64,000 nucleotides of DNA. Source: Arcticibacter eurypsychrophilus. GTDB taxonomy: Bacteria; Bacteroidota; Bacteroidia; Sphingobacteriales; Sphingobacteriaceae. Below, piece after piece: positions 8,680 through 18,624 of the stretch (the first letter of the stretch is position 1; each line of letters starts with the position of its first letter). Location of the stretch: the NCBI RefSeq assembly GCF_001730525.1, contig NZ_MDFN01000010.1, positions 1-64,000 of the forward strand. The letters are read 5' to 3'. The notes beneath the pieces are model-generated. The model was not told the origin of the DNA. It ran no database searches and worked only from the letters and a program-made list of their open reading frames with translations. A program made the position numbers and the translations under genes.

Positions 8680-9924
8680 TTATGCTACTTTAAGCTTTTT
8701 TATATCCGTTTTAGCAAACTTTTCAAGAGCATAGCTCAACGTGATCTCCAGCCCCTTGCCTTGCCGCTTTTCGGATGGAACTTCAAACATCGCATCAATC
8801 ATGATCGATTCACAAATAGACCTGAGCCCCCTTGCTCCTAGTTTAAATTCCATTGCCTTATCTACAATAAATTCCAGCACCTCTTTGTCAAACTCAAGCT
8901 TAATATCTTCATATTCAAAAAGCTTTTTGTACTGCTTAACCAGCGAATTCCTGGGTTCTGTTAATATACTTAACAATGCCCCTCTGTTCAAAGGATTAAG
9001 ATGCGTAATTACCGGAAGCCTTCCAATCAATTCAGGAATCAAACCAAACGAACGAAGATCCTGGGGAGTGATATACTTATATAAATTAGTTAAATCTATA
9101 TTATCATCATCCACATCATTGATCTTGTAACCTACTGTCTGAGTCCGTAAACGATTTGCAATTTTCCTGTCAATGCCATCAAAAGCGCCACCACAGATAA
9201 ATAGAATATTATTCGTATTCACAGCAATCATTTTCTGATCCGGATGTTTACGCCCACCTTGAGGAGGAACATTCACAACTGTACCTTCAAGAATTTTCAA
9301 CAACGCTTGTTGTACCCCTTCACCAGAAACATCCCTGGTAATCGATGGATTATCACTCTTACGGGCAATTTTATCCACCTCATCAATATAAACAATCCCC
9401 CGTTCTGCAGATGCGACATCATAATCTGCCGCTTGCAACAAGCGTGTTAAAATGCTTTCTACATCTTCACCTACATAACCGGCCTCTGTCAACACCGTTG
9501 CATCACAGATACAAAATGGTACATGTAAGATTTTCGCAATAGTTTTTGCCAGCAAGGTCTTTCCGGTTCCTGTTTCAGCAACCATAATGATATTGGACTT
9601 TTCTATCTCTATTTCATCCTTCTCCACCTTTTGGTTGAGCCGTTTATAATGATTATAAACCGCTACTGCTAACACTTTCTTGGCTTCATCCTGACCGATA
9701 ACATACTGATCCAGATGCTCTTTTATTTCCATAGGCTTCATCAGCGTAACGGAAGATCCTGTACCCTTTGTTTTACGAACCGACAATTCCTCTGCCAAAA
9801 TCTGGTTAGCCTGGGCAACACATTTATCACAAATGTGTGCATCCAGACCAGCTATTAGCATTAATGTATCCTGCTTACCAGATCCGCAGAAGGAACACTT
9901 AATATCCTTTGAGCTCTTACTCAT
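8680..9924 (-). CDS. clpX: ATP-dependent protease ATPase subunit ClpX
   Basis: AAA+ unfoldase that recognises substrates, unfolds them and feeds them to ClpP. N-terminal zinc-binding domain CSFCGSG...HICDKC (residues about 10-36), Walker [12 protein letters not shown], pore loop GYVG, RKH loop GGRKHPDQ, sensor 2 [10 protein letters not shown]. The ClpP-contact loop, IGF in E. coli, reads VGY in QTVGYKIND. The P-loop reads AETGTGKT instead of G-x4-GKT: Ala116 replaces the first glycine (codon GCT at 9579-9577). ATPases with altered first glycines can work, so I treat it as functional. Length 414 is normal. It overlaps clpP by 8 bp. Confidence 0.95.
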   Translation of the reverse strand: MSKSSKDIKCSFCGSGKQDTLMLIAGLDAHICDKCVAQANQILAEELSVRKTKGTGSSVTLMKPMEIKEHLDQYVIGQDEAKKVLAVAVYNHYKRLNQKVEKDEIEIEKSNIIMVAETGTGKTLLAKTIAKILHVPFCICDATVLTEAGYVGEDVESILTRLLQAADYDVASAERGIVYIDEVDKIARKSDNPSITRDVSGEGVQQALLKILEGTVVNVPPQGGRKHPDQKMIAVNTNNILFICGGAFDGIDRKIANRLRTQTVGYKINDVDDDNIDLTNLYKYITPQDLRSFGLIPELIGRLPVITHLNPLNRGALLSILTEPRNSLVKQYKKLFEYEDIKLEFDKEVLEFIVDKAMEFKLGARGLRSICESIMIDAMFEVPSEKRQGKGLEITLSYALEKFAKTDIKKLKVA

Positions 9925-10621
9925 TATTTACTTTGTTTTCTCCCAGCACTTCATCAATCATTCCGAACTCTTTTGCTTCACTTGCGATCATCCAGTAATC
10001 CCGGTCTGATGCATCATGCACTTTTTGATAATCCTGGCCTGAATGAAGGGCAATGATTTCATATAACTCTCTCTTTAATTTCAGGATCTCACGGGCAGTA
10101 ATCTCAATATCGGATGCCTGACCCTGCACACCACCTAATGGTTGATGGATCATGATACGTGAATGCGCTAAAGCAGCGCGTTTGCCTGCAGCACCTGCAC
10201 ACATCAAAACTGCACCCATAGATGCCGCCATACCTGTACAAATAGTGGCCACATCAGGAGTAATATACTGCATCGTATCGTAAATACCTAGTCCGGCATA
10301 TACTGAGCCTCCAGGTGAGTTGATGTAAATCTGTATATCTCTTTTTGCGTCAGTAGATTGTAAAAATAAAAGTTGTGCCTGTATAATGTTTGCGTTTGTA
10401 TCATAGATGGCATCTCCCAGAAAAATAATACGATCCATCATCAACCGCGAAAACACATCCATCTGTGCCACATTTAATTGGCGCTCTTCTATAATATATG
10501 GTGTCATAGACATTGGAAGAGCACTTTTCTCTACCCTACCAATGAAACTGTCTACGTGCTGACTACCAATGCGATGATGTTTTACCGCGTATTTACGAAA
10601 CTCATTTTTGTCAATATTCAT
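9917..10621 (-). CDS. clpP: ATP-dependent Clp protease proteolytic subunit ClpP
   Basis: Serine protease that forms the tetradecameric chamber of ClpXP. Catalytic triad visible: Ser in [10 protein letters not shown], His in [10 protein letters not shown], Asp in ASDRDYWM. Oxyanion region [19 protein letters not shown]. At 234 residues it has a roughly 30-residue N-terminal extension compared with E. coli mature ClpP, usual in Bacteroidota and probably processed. Upstream tig and overlapping downstream clpX give the conserved order tig-clpP-clpX. Confidence 0.96.
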   Translation of the reverse strand: MNIDKNEFRKYAVKHHRIGSQHVDSFIGRVEKSALPMSMTPYIIEERQLNVAQMDVFSRLMMDRIIFLGDAIYDTNANIIQAQLLFLQSTDAKRDIQIYINSPGGSVYAGLGIYDTMQYITPDVATICTGMAASMGAVLMCAGAAGKRAALAHSRIMIHQPLGGVQGQASDIEITAREILKLKRELYEIIALHSGQDYQKVHDASDRDYWMIASEAKEFGMIDEVLGENKVNNE

Positions 10622-10722
10622 TGGATTAAAGTTAATGGTCTGAATTTATATATAAAAGTATTTATGCTAATATAAGTTTTGATTAAGATTGATGGCATAA
10701 GCACTCTCACAACCATAAAAAC

Positions 10723-12066
10723 TTAATCCAATAACAAGAACTTATTGTATTCAATGTCCTGGCTATCTAAAGTAATAACACTTTTCAGGTAATCAAATAC
10801 TTTTCGTGTTTTTACTTCGTCAAAAGATTTACTTGCACTTTCCTGATTCTGTAAAAACTGTACCGTATAATCTGATAATGTCTCATCTGTAATAGCTTGC
10901 GGACTGTACATGCTCAGTTGAGCGCCTAACTTTATTTTTGCAGATTCAAATACATCTTCATATTTGATCTCTATTTGATTTTCTTTAACAACTTTGTCTG
11001 CCACCAGTGTCCATCTTAAGTTATTCGCAAAATCAGCATACCCCTTTTGCAAGTCCTCATCCGACAAATCCTTATTGGTCACTTTCAACCAACGCATCAG
11101 AAATTCATCAGGAAGCTGCATCTCGTATTTGCCAATAGTGTATTTCACAAGATCACTCTGAAATTTAGTTTCACTATTCTGCACCATCATCGCTTCCAGC
11201 TCTCCGGTAATCTTTTCACGAAACTGCTCCTCTGTAGTTACAATTCCTTCACCAAACACCTTATCAAAGAACTCCTGGTTCAAATCCGACTCATCCAGAC
11301 GATTCACATTTTTAACAGTCATCTGAAAGTTAGATGTCAGATCCTTTGCATCCACTTCGTCGATCTTAAGGATCTTAGAAACCTGGAAAGAATCATGATC
11401 AAACGCCTTCTGAATATCAAACTCAATCACGTCTCCAATCTTTAAACCGATCAAACTCTTTTTAACCTCATCATTACTGACAAGGTCAATTCGTACCGAA
11501 TTAGTTGCACGTATAGCATCGTCAAAAACAGAGCCATCGGCAGAAAGCTGTGTCAACTCTGCATAAAGCACATCATTCTCTGACGAAACTTCAGGGTTTG
11601 TCATTTTGCCATAACTCTTCCTGATATTTTTGATTCTGGACTCCAGTGTTTCATTATCAATTTTAATCGTATAGTAGGGAATAGAATCCTTATCCGAAAA
11701 ATCCAATTCAAATGAAGGAGCCAGACCTACTTCATACTTGAACTCAAATTCATCTGATAAATCCCAGTTGTGTTTTTCCGTATCTGCATGTGGCAATGGC
11801 TGACCTAATATATTTAATTTACTGTCTGTAATATATTGTTTGATGGAATCATTCAAAAGCGTATTCACCTGATCAACAAGGATACTTTTACCATATACTT
11901 TCTTGATATGAGAAGCAGGTACCAGTCCTTCTCTGAATCCTGGAAGTTTCGCTTTTTTTGCCTGAGCTTTAATCGCTTTCTCTACACTTTGAAGATAGTC
12001 TTCAGGTTTAATGCTTATTTTAACTAATGAGTTTAAGTTATCAATTTTTTCTTCTGTGATATTCAT
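10723..12066 (-). CDS. tig: Trigger factor
   Basis: Ribosome-bound chaperone for nascent chains. The N-terminal ribosome-binding domain (MNITEEKIDNL...) carries the signature GFREGLVPASHIKKVYG, a variant of GFRxGKxP. A reduced middle PPIase-like domain and a helical C-terminal domain follow; 447 residues in all. The open frame extends 30 codons upstream to a start at 12156, but that extension would translate the 3' end of a tRNA and its terminator hairpin. The ATG at 12066, where family homology begins, is therefore the real start. About 100 bp separate it from clpP. Confidence 0.93.
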   Translation of the reverse strand: MNITEEKIDNLNSLVKISIKPEDYLQSVEKAIKAQAKKAKLPGFREGLVPASHIKKVYGKSILVDQVNTLLNDSIKQYITDSKLNILGQPLPHADTEKHNWDLSDEFEFKYEVGLAPSFELDFSDKDSIPYYTIKIDNETLESRIKNIRKSYGKMTNPEVSSENDVLYAELTQLSADGSVFDDAIRATNSVRIDLVSNDEVKKSLIGLKIGDVIEFDIQKAFDHDSFQVSKILKIDEVDAKDLTSNFQMTVKNVNRLDESDLNQEFFDKVFGEGIVTTEEQFREKITGELEAMMVQNSETKFQSDLVKYTIGKYEMQLPDEFLMRWLKVTNKDLSDEDLQKGYADFANNLRWTLVADKVVKENQIEIKYEDVFESAKIKLGAQLSMYSPQAITDETLSDYTVQFLQNQESASKSFDEVKTRKVFDYLKSVITLDSQDIEYNKFLLLD

Positions 12067-12092
12067 ATTATGATAATTACTTTTAGTGTTAT

Positions 12093-12126
12093 ACAAAAAA
12101 TTCCCCTCGTGTAAGCGAGGGGAATT
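12093..12126 (-). terminator. tRNA-Leu terminator
   Basis: 11-bp perfect stem (12099-12109 with 12116-12126) immediately after the tRNA 3' end, followed on the minus strand by seven Ts. It separates the tRNA transcript from tig. Confidence 0.85.
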
Positions 12127-12129
12127 ATG

Positions 12130-12211
12130 TGCGGAAGAAGGGACTCGAACCCCCACGCCTTACAGCGCCAGATCCTAAGTCTGGTGCGGCTACCAATTAC
12201 GCCACTTCCGC
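12130..12211 (-). tRNA. tRNA-Leu (anticodon UAG)
   Basis: 82-nt class II tRNA on the minus strand. Acceptor stem GCGGAAG pairs with CTTCCGC, discriminator A. Anticodon stem CCAGA/TCTGG encloses loop CTTAGGA with anticodon TAG, reading CUA/CUN leucine codons. A long variable arm (CGC...GCG) and T-arm GGGGGTTCGAGTCCC are present. CCA is not encoded. Confidence 0.96.
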
Positions 12212-12237
12212 ATTAGGATTGTTATAAATTTGGAATG

Positions 12238-12245
12238 CAAAACTA
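12238..12245 (-). promoter_or_regulatory. -7 element of the tRNA-Leu promoter
   Basis: TAGTTTTG on the minus strand, matching TAnnTTTG, 26 nt upstream of the mature tRNA 5' end. No clear -33 TTG at ideal spacing. Confidence 0.45.
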
Positions 12246-12285
12246 GCTTTTATTTTCAATAAAACAAGTACTATTTAAAATAAAT

Positions 12286-13887
12286 TTAATCTTTTTTTAA
12301 CACCTTACGCGTCCATTTTTTAATCTTATGATGTAAGACACTAAGGTCAAATGGTTTAGTGATAATATCATTCGCTCCAGCATCTAAAGCACGTTGTTGT
12401 TCTTCATCAAGAACAGCTGCCGATAAGGAAATAATAGGGATCGTGCTGATAGATGCACTTATATCCGCACGAATTTTCCGAATAGCCTCAAACCCGCCCA
12501 TTACCGGCATGTTTGAATCAATCAGGAGCAAATCGTATGTTTTGGTTTTTAATCGTTCCAATACCAACGCCCCATTCTCAACCATCTCCACTTCTATTTT
12601 CCAGCGTTCTAAGACCTTCTTGATCATAAACTGATTTACCAGGTTATCCTCTGCAACCAATACTTCCAAGCCCTCCAGAAAGGGCAATTCAGAAAGATCT
12701 ACTGAAGCATTAATCTCTGGATCAGAAACAACCTGATACCAATTTGTAAATACAAAACTCGCACCTTTACCAAACTCCGAAAAAACAGTAATTTCCCCTC
12801 CCTTTAATTCAGCCAGCCTTTTTGCAATTGATAAACCCAAACCAGTTCCACCGTAAAGCTGCTGTGTATTATCATCCGCCTGTTCAAAACTATCAAATAT
12901 AGTATCCAGTTTATCGCTTTCAATTCCGATACCGGTATCCTGTACCACAAATCGAATCTGAGCCTGATTCCCCTTTGTTGCTATCAGTTTAACAAAGAGC
13001 GTAACCGATCCCTTGTCCGTAAATTTAACAGCATTACCAATCAGGTTCATTAAAATCTGATTAATCCGCAACGAATCGACAATGATCATTGCAGGCACTG
13101 CTTTTTCAATATCAACCTTTAATTCTATCCCCTTTTCTACCGCTTTATATTGGAGTAAGCCAATGATTGCATGAGCCTGATTAATGATATTACTCTCCGC
13201 GCGGACAATCTTAAATTTCCCTGCTTCAATTTTTGATATATCTAAAATATCATTGATGATACCTAACAAGGCGCCTGAGGAAATTTTAAGAAGATCCAGC
13301 AATTTTATCTGCTCTTCATCCAGATTCGTATACTGCAGTAAATGAATTAAACCCTGAATACCATTTACAGGAGTCCTTATCTCGTGACTCATACTAGCCA
13401 AAAAATTTTCCTTGATACGCTTGCCTTGTTCCGCCTGCTCTTTAGCTATAATCAACTCCTTTTGGTACTGAAGCAGCTCTGCGTTCTTTCTTTTAACCTC
13501 GCGTTGAGAACATGCCAATTGAATAAATGAATCCACTTTTGCCGATGTCACATACGGATCGAGGGGTTTGTACAGATAATCAATAGCTCCGGTTGAGTAA
13601 CCTTTTACCGCATACTTCGTCTCCATTGAAATGGCAGTAACGAAGATAACCAGTATTTCACGTGTCCTGGGATTACCTTTTAAGATCTCTACCAGCTCAA
13701 AACCATCCATTTGAGGCATTTGAACATCTACAAGAGCAATGGAAATATCCTGCTCCCAACATAACCGCAAAGCCTCGTTTGGCGAGGTTGTAGTCACTAA
13801 TTCAATATCGTCACGATCCAAAAGAGCCTCCAGAGCGACAATATTCTCCGGTTTATCATCAACGATTAAAATCTTAAGCACTTCCAT
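12286..13887 (-). CDS. Cytoplasmic hybrid histidine kinase, REC-HK-REC
   Basis: A 533-residue soluble signalling protein. N-terminal receiver (LIVDDKPENIVAL, phospho-acceptor Asp in ALVDVQMPQMDGFE, Lys in YLYKPLDP), short coiled coil, HisKA with H-box FLASMSHEIRTPVNG, HATPase with N box NLIGNAVKFT, G1 DTGIGI and G2 GGTGLGLSIAKRL, then a C-terminal receiver (LVAEDNLVNQFM, Asp in LLLIDSNMPVMGGFE, Lys in IITKPFD). No transmembrane segment, so it is probably driven by another kinase through its first receiver; the large hybrid kinase of the same operon is the obvious candidate. Last gene of the four-gene operon, 2 bp after the truncated cheB. Confidence 0.9.
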   Translation of the reverse strand: MEVLKILIVDDKPENIVALEALLDRDDIELVTTTSPNEALRLCWEQDISIALVDVQMPQMDGFELVEILKGNPRTREILVIFVTAISMETKYAVKGYSTGAIDYLYKPLDPYVTSAKVDSFIQLACSQREVKRKNAELLQYQKELIIAKEQAEQGKRIKENFLASMSHEIRTPVNGIQGLIHLLQYTNLDEEQIKLLDLLKISSGALLGIINDILDISKIEAGKFKIVRAESNIINQAHAIIGLLQYKAVEKGIELKVDIEKAVPAMIIVDSLRINQILMNLIGNAVKFTDKGSVTLFVKLIATKGNQAQIRFVVQDTGIGIESDKLDTIFDSFEQADDNTQQLYGGTGLGLSIAKRLAELKGGEITVFSEFGKGASFVFTNWYQVVSDPEINASVDLSELPFLEGLEVLVAEDNLVNQFMIKKVLERWKIEVEMVENGALVLERLKTKTYDLLLIDSNMPVMGGFEAIRKIRADISASISTIPIISLSAAVLDEEQQRALDAGANDIITKPFDLSVLHHKIKKWTRKVLKKD

Positions 13888-13889
13888 TT

Positions 13890-14186
13890 TTACCTTAAAA
13901 ATAATTTTTTACTTAATACTGTCAATAAAAGCAAGATCCCTTCATTAGTCAACACCAACACATCAGCCAGCGCAACTTTTAAATCTGAGTTTCTATCCAA
14001 TATCTCTTCTATAAAAGAAGAGTATTTTCTACTTCTGTGAATCACAACAACAACAGATAAAGGAAAATTCAAAGACTTTTTTTTGACTAGTTCAAATACC
14101 AGATTAAAGCTCCCTGCAGAACATCCCTGAAGCAAAACTTTTGCCACTCTTGCTTTTCTGATTTTACTTTCTCTACAGCTACTCAA
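13890..14186 (-). pseudogene. Truncated CheB-type methylesterase
   Basis: 98 residues that match only the N-terminal half of the CheB methylesterase domain: VLLQGCSAGSFNLVFELVKKKS, FPLSVVVVIHRSRKYSSFIEEIL, then DLKVALADV. Ser23 and His50 sit where the catalytic Ser and His belong. A complete domain is about 190 residues and has its third catalytic residue, an Asp, in the lost part. The tail TNEGILLLLTVLSKKLFLR is hydrophobic and does not look like CheB. The reading frame runs to within 2 bp of the next gene, so a deletion or frameshift removed the rest. It overlaps cheR by 8 bp, keeping operon structure. Either a pseudogene or a small remnant with a non-enzymatic role. Confidence 0.7.
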
Positions 14187-15012
14187 TTTTTTGATATATA
14201 TTTCCTATTCTGTCAATCACCCTAAATCTATCCCTGATCTCCGCGCCTCGTAACGTTTCCTTAGACCCCAGACAAAGGAATCCAAAAGGACATAAACTAT
14301 CATAGAACAGTTTAATTACGCGGGCTTGCAACTCCAAATTAAAATAAATCAGTACATTTCTACAGGAAATAACCTGAAATTCATTAAATACCGCATCTGA
14401 AACTAAATTATGCACTGAAAATAGCGTATTTTTTTTTAGCTCATTAGAAATAGCTGCAGCATCATACTGAGCAACATAAAAGTCGGCCAATGAACCTGGA
14501 AAACCAACACTATGATAATTTTCCGAATAACTTTTCATGTCGGAGAGATTATATATTGCTTTTTTTGCCTGCTCCAAAACCTGGGGATTAATATCGGTCC
14601 CATACAAAAAGGACCTATCTAAAAACCCCTCCAACTTTAACAATATAGCAAAGGAATAAAGCTCTTCTCCGGTGGAACACCCTGCATTCCAAACTTTAAC
14701 TCTTTGATAGGAAGCCAGATAAGGAACAACTTTTTCCCTTAAAGCTTCATAAAAAAGAGGATCCCTAAACATCTCCGTAACATTAACGGTAATTTGCACT
14801 ATAAATTCTTCAAAGAAATCATGATCATTTACAAGTAATGCCTTCAGATCATATAAAGACAAGTGATAAAAATGCAGCATTCTTGTCACCCTTCTTTTCA
14901 ATGATGCTCTCGAATATCCGCTGAAATCGAAACCATGGATCCAATTTACCCATTGAATCAATTCCTCCAATTCCGGATAGGAAATTTGCTCAGTTACATC
15001 TTTTGACATCAT
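14179..15012 (-). CDS. CheR-type SAM-dependent methyltransferase
   Basis: 277 residues. The N-terminal helical CheR domain (FSGYSRASLKRRVTRMLHF...LVNDHDFFEEFIVQITVNVTEMFRDP) is followed by the SAM-binding Rossmann domain: motif I VWNAGCSTGEELYS, acidic residue in YGTDINPQVLEQA, ISCRNVLIYF. Classical CheR methylates glutamates of chemoreceptors, but no receptor or CheW gene is nearby. Here it sits between a large hybrid kinase and a cheB remnant, an arrangement known from Bacteroidota non-chemotactic signalling operons, so the substrate may be the kinase itself (inference). Start ATG overlaps the upstream stop as TGATG. Confidence 0.9.
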   Translation of the reverse strand: MMSKDVTEQISYPELEELIQWVNWIHGFDFSGYSRASLKRRVTRMLHFYHLSLYDLKALLVNDHDFFEEFIVQITVNVTEMFRDPLFYEALREKVVPYLASYQRVKVWNAGCSTGEELYSFAILLKLEGFLDRSFLYGTDINPQVLEQAKKAIYNLSDMKSYSENYHSVGFPGSLADFYVAQYDAAAISNELKKNTLFSVHNLVSDAVFNEFQVISCRNVLIYFNLELQARVIKLFYDSLCPFGFLCLGSKETLRGAEIRDRFRVIDRIGNIYQKIE

Positions 15013-18000
15013 CAGCTTAACCAGACCCGCATCATGGACAATAATTTATCCATGTCAACCGGCTTCGATATATAATCGTTAGCCCCTGCTTCCAGACATT
15101 TCTCCCGATCATTCTTCATCGCTTTAGCCGTTAAAGCAATAATAGGAAGTTTATTGAACCGCTTTTGTTTTCTAATCTCGCGCATGGCCTCATAACCATC
15201 CATTTCAGGCATCATAATATCCATCAGAACAATATTTAGTTCAGGAAATTCATCCAGCTTCTTTAAAGCCTCTATTCCGTTATTGGCAATCTCCACCTTC
15301 ACCTCATACTCATGTAAAGCAGATGACAGGGCATAGATATTTCGCATGTCATCATCCACAAGCAACACAGTCTTATTTTGCATCGCCTTTTCCAACGTGG
15401 AATTATTTTTAACCGAATGTCCCGATGAAGCTACTTTTACATTGTTACTTCCTGATTTAATCTTATTCATAAACAAATTTACTTCATCAAGCAACCTGTC
15501 ATTGGATTTATTACTCTTAAGCACCATCGCATTCGTATGCTTAATTACATCTGCCAGGATGTCTTTATCCAATTCCATTGCTGTATTGATCACAACAGGA
15601 ATATCCAACAACCTTTCATCCGACTTTATTCTTTCCAAAAGATCAACACCTGAGATATCAGGAAGCTTCATATCCAAAATAAGACAGTCAAAGTCACTAT
15701 CCTCTTCTAAAATAGCCAACGCTTCTTTCCCATTAAAAGCTTGTTTTACTTTTATATTTTTCGACTTGAATTGAGCAACAAGCGCATCACTTTGTATTTC
15801 ATTGTCCTCTATCAAGAGCACTCTTTTTGTTTTTTCCTTCCCGCTATTATCAATCAGAATATCAAAGGCATGATCGAGCTGGCCCTTTTCAACTGGTTTT
15901 TTAAGGAAACCAACGGCCCCCTCCTTCTTTGCTTTTGAATTCGTTTCATCACGGGCCGACATCAAATGTACCGGAATATCACGCGTTAATGGATCAGCCT
16001 TTAATTTTTTAAGAACAGCCCAGCCATCTAAAATCGGAAGCATGATGTCCAGCACAATGGCATCCGGTTTATGTTCAAGCGCCATTTGAAATCCAGTATC
16101 GCCTTGAAAGGCTAGAATAGGACTAAATCCCCTATCAATAGCATATTCCTTTAAGATATCAGCAAATACCACATCATCTTCAATAATGAGCAAAGTATGC
16201 AACTTGTCATCACTGAAATTTTTCTTTTTTACAGGAGAAGAAGCAATACTAATGGGCTGAATTTCCGTTATTACCTCTAAAGCCGTTGTGGTATAATCGT
16301 TAGAAACCTCTTCTACTGGCAAATAAAGCGTAAAGGAACTTCCTAAATTATACTCACTTTCGATTTGAATTTCGCCACCCAATAGATTACATAATTCCCT
16401 GCATATAGACAATCCTAACCCTGTACCGCCGTATTTTCTACTGGTAGAACCATCTGCTTGCTGAAATGCTTCAAAAATCAGTTGTTGTTTATCCTTACTG
16501 ATTCCAATACCAGAGTCTTTAACCCGGATGGACAGAATCTTTCCATTATACTCTTTTAATTGATCTTTTATAAACACCACTCTTTTTTCCGCCAACCCAA
16601 CGCTAACCCCAACACTTCCATTTTCAGGTGTAAACTTAAAAGCATTAGACAATAGGTTCTTCACAATCTGCTCAATCCGCTGTTTGTCCGTATAAATACT
16701 TTTAGGCGTTCCTTTTTCAATCTGAATGCTGAAACTAATCTTTTTATTCTGTGCAACTTCATCAAACAATTGCTGCAGATCTGAGACAATGGTATTTAAA
16801 TCAATATCTTCCAATTCAATATCCATCTTTCCGGATTCTATTTTAGATAAATCCAGAATATCATTGATCAAATTAAGCAAATCACTCCCAGCATTATGTA
16901 TTACACCTGCATATTTGATCTGATCCATGTTCAGTGTTTTAAACTTATCATCTTTGAGAATTTTCGCCAGGATCAGGATACTATTTAAAGGAGTTCGAAG
17001 TTCATGACTCATGTTAGCCAAAAATTCCGACTTATATTTACTAGATTGTTCCAGTTCTTTTGCTTTAACCCCTATTGCCTTACGAGCCTCCTCCACAGCA
17101 AGATTACGCTCTTCCAGCATTTCTGCTTTTTCTTCCAGTTCTGAATTCGATTGTCGTAATTCCTCTTGTTGAACCGTTAATTCTTCTTCCGAAGCCTGTA
17201 ACTGATGTGTCTTTTGGCGAAGTTCTTCATTAGTCGCGCTCAATTCTTCGTGCTGAGCCGCTAATGTTTCAGCCTGTTGCTGGGTTTGATTAACCAATTT
17301 TTCAAGCTTAGCCCTTACATCAGCAGAATTCAGCGAAGCCCCTATTCCATCTATCTTTTGCGTAATAAATTCAAGCTTCGTTACCGTTATTTCTTTAACA
17401 AAACCCAATTCAATCACACCAATCAGTTTATCCTCAAAAAATACAGGATGAACTAAAAGTGAGTTTAATTTAATATCACCAAATCCAGAGCTCAGCTTAA
17501 TGTAATAATCGGGTATTTCCTGAATTAGTATTTGCTTTTTATCAACCGCTACCTGTCCAACCAAACCCTCTCCAGGCCCAAACGTCCTTTTTGTACTTTC
17601 TTCATCAGGGTAGGCATAAGCTCCAGAAATTTTTAATTTATTACCTTCAAACAAGTAAAAGGCACCAATCTGAGCCTTCACATATTCCGCTAAAGATCCA
17701 ATTATATTCTCCGACAACTCTTTCAAGTTTTGCTCCCCCCGCATCACGACCTCCACCTTTTTCGCTCCTGTTAGAAACCAATTCTTCCTCTCATTTTCAT
17801 TAGCAAGCTTATTTAACTGAACATTGACGTCACGAATAGCTCCTTCTGTAACTTTCTGTCTTCTAAATGTCCTTTTGATATAAATAAAGAGGACTATCAA
17901 AAGGCAAGAGAGGAGAAAACAGCCTCCTAATATAATAGATATGGTCCTGCTAGTTCCAAATTCACTTTTTCTCTCCCGAATGGACAATAATTTGCGTTCC

Positions 18001-18497
18001 ATATCATAGATACTCCTATTATATGATCTGATATAATCCCGGTAAAGAACAGCTTTTTTATACTTCAGCAGCATGGAAGGATCTTTAAAATCCTTACCTT
18101 CAGTATATTCCTGAATGAAATTACCCATCATCTCAACTTTCAAGGAGGTATAATAATTCAGTGAATCAATATTCCTGATTTGTTTTTCATTATCAGCTAC
18201 AAGTGCTCTCAGCTTCAGAAAGCCTGGACTGATCAGCAAGACTTCTTTCTTATAATCATCCAGATAATATTTGAAGCCCGTGATCATGTACCCACGCTGG
18301 TCAGCTTCTGCTGTAATTAGGTGCAGTTCAATTTCATTATTTAATAATACAATTTGTTTAGTATGATCTACCCAACTGGCATCATTAACTTGATCCTTGA
18401 TGCTGTAATAAGAAACAATTCCTACTATAAAAACGATGAGAAATGTTAAAATGAAACCAGCAAGAACCTGATTTTGGAAGGAAAATTTTTTGAACAT
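15012..18497 (-). CDS. Membrane hybrid histidine kinase, CHASE3-GAF-HK-REC-REC-REC
   Basis: 1161 residues. TM helix at about 12-30 (VLAGFILTFLIVFIVGIVSYY), a periplasmic CHASE3-type four-helix sensor containing ADQRGYMITG, second TM near 185-207, GAF domain (about 245-390), long coiled coil rich in Glu/Gln, HisKA (FLANMSHELRTPLNS), HATPase (NLLSNAFKFT, DSGIGIS, GGTGLGLSICREL) and three receivers with phospho-acceptor Asp in IVLDIMLPILDGW, CLILDMKLPDISG and IVLMDIMMPEMDGYE. This is the top of a branched phosphorelay. First gene of the operon with cheR, the cheB remnant and the REC-HK-REC kinase. Ligand unknown. Confidence 0.93.
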   Translation of the reverse strand: MFKKFSFQNQVLAGFILTFLIVFIVGIVSYYSIKDQVNDASWVDHTKQIVLLNNEIELHLITAEADQRGYMITGFKYYLDDYKKEVLLISPGFLKLRALVADNEKQIRNIDSLNYYTSLKVEMMGNFIQEYTEGKDFKDPSMLLKYKKAVLYRDYIRSYNRSIYDMERKLLSIRERKSEFGTSRTISIILGGCFLLSCLLIVLFIYIKRTFRRQKVTEGAIRDVNVQLNKLANENERKNWFLTGAKKVEVVMRGEQNLKELSENIIGSLAEYVKAQIGAFYLFEGNKLKISGAYAYPDEESTKRTFGPGEGLVGQVAVDKKQILIQEIPDYYIKLSSGFGDIKLNSLLVHPVFFEDKLIGVIELGFVKEITVTKLEFITQKIDGIGASLNSADVRAKLEKLVNQTQQQAETLAAQHEELSATNEELRQKTHQLQASEEELTVQQEELRQSNSELEEKAEMLEERNLAVEEARKAIGVKAKELEQSSKYKSEFLANMSHELRTPLNSILILAKILKDDKFKTLNMDQIKYAGVIHNAGSDLLNLINDILDLSKIESGKMDIELEDIDLNTIVSDLQQLFDEVAQNKKISFSIQIEKGTPKSIYTDKQRIEQIVKNLLSNAFKFTPENGSVGVSVGLAEKRVVFIKDQLKEYNGKILSIRVKDSGIGISKDKQQLIFEAFQQADGSTSRKYGGTGLGLSICRELCNLLGGEIQIESEYNLGSSFTLYLPVEEVSNDYTTTALEVITEIQPISIASSPVKKKNFSDDKLHTLLIIEDDVVFADILKEYAIDRGFSPILAFQGDTGFQMALEHKPDAIVLDIMLPILDGWAVLKKLKADPLTRDIPVHLMSARDETNSKAKKEGAVGFLKKPVEKGQLDHAFDILIDNSGKEKTKRVLLIEDNEIQSDALVAQFKSKNIKVKQAFNGKEALAILEEDSDFDCLILDMKLPDISGVDLLERIKSDERLLDIPVVINTAMELDKDILADVIKHTNAMVLKSNKSNDRLLDEVNLFMNKIKSGSNNVKVASSGHSVKNNSTLEKAMQNKTVLLVDDDMRNIYALSSALHEYEVKVEIANNGIEALKKLDEFPELNIVLMDIMMPEMDGYEAMREIRKQKRFNKLPIIALTAKAMKNDREKCLEAGANDYISKPVDMDKLLSMMRVWLS

Positions 18498-18624
18498 TTA
18501 ATGCATTGAATATATTAATAAAGGTAGCATTAAATAACATTTCTCCTTCATATTATAAAACTCTTTAATCCTCATGCTGTTGTGCTACTAGAACTAAATC
18601 TATTACACATCACAAAACTCAATA

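Noticed and set aside
12067-12156. N-terminal extension of the trigger factor
   Set aside because: It overlaps the tRNA-Leu 3' half and its terminator; homology starts at the ATG at 12066.
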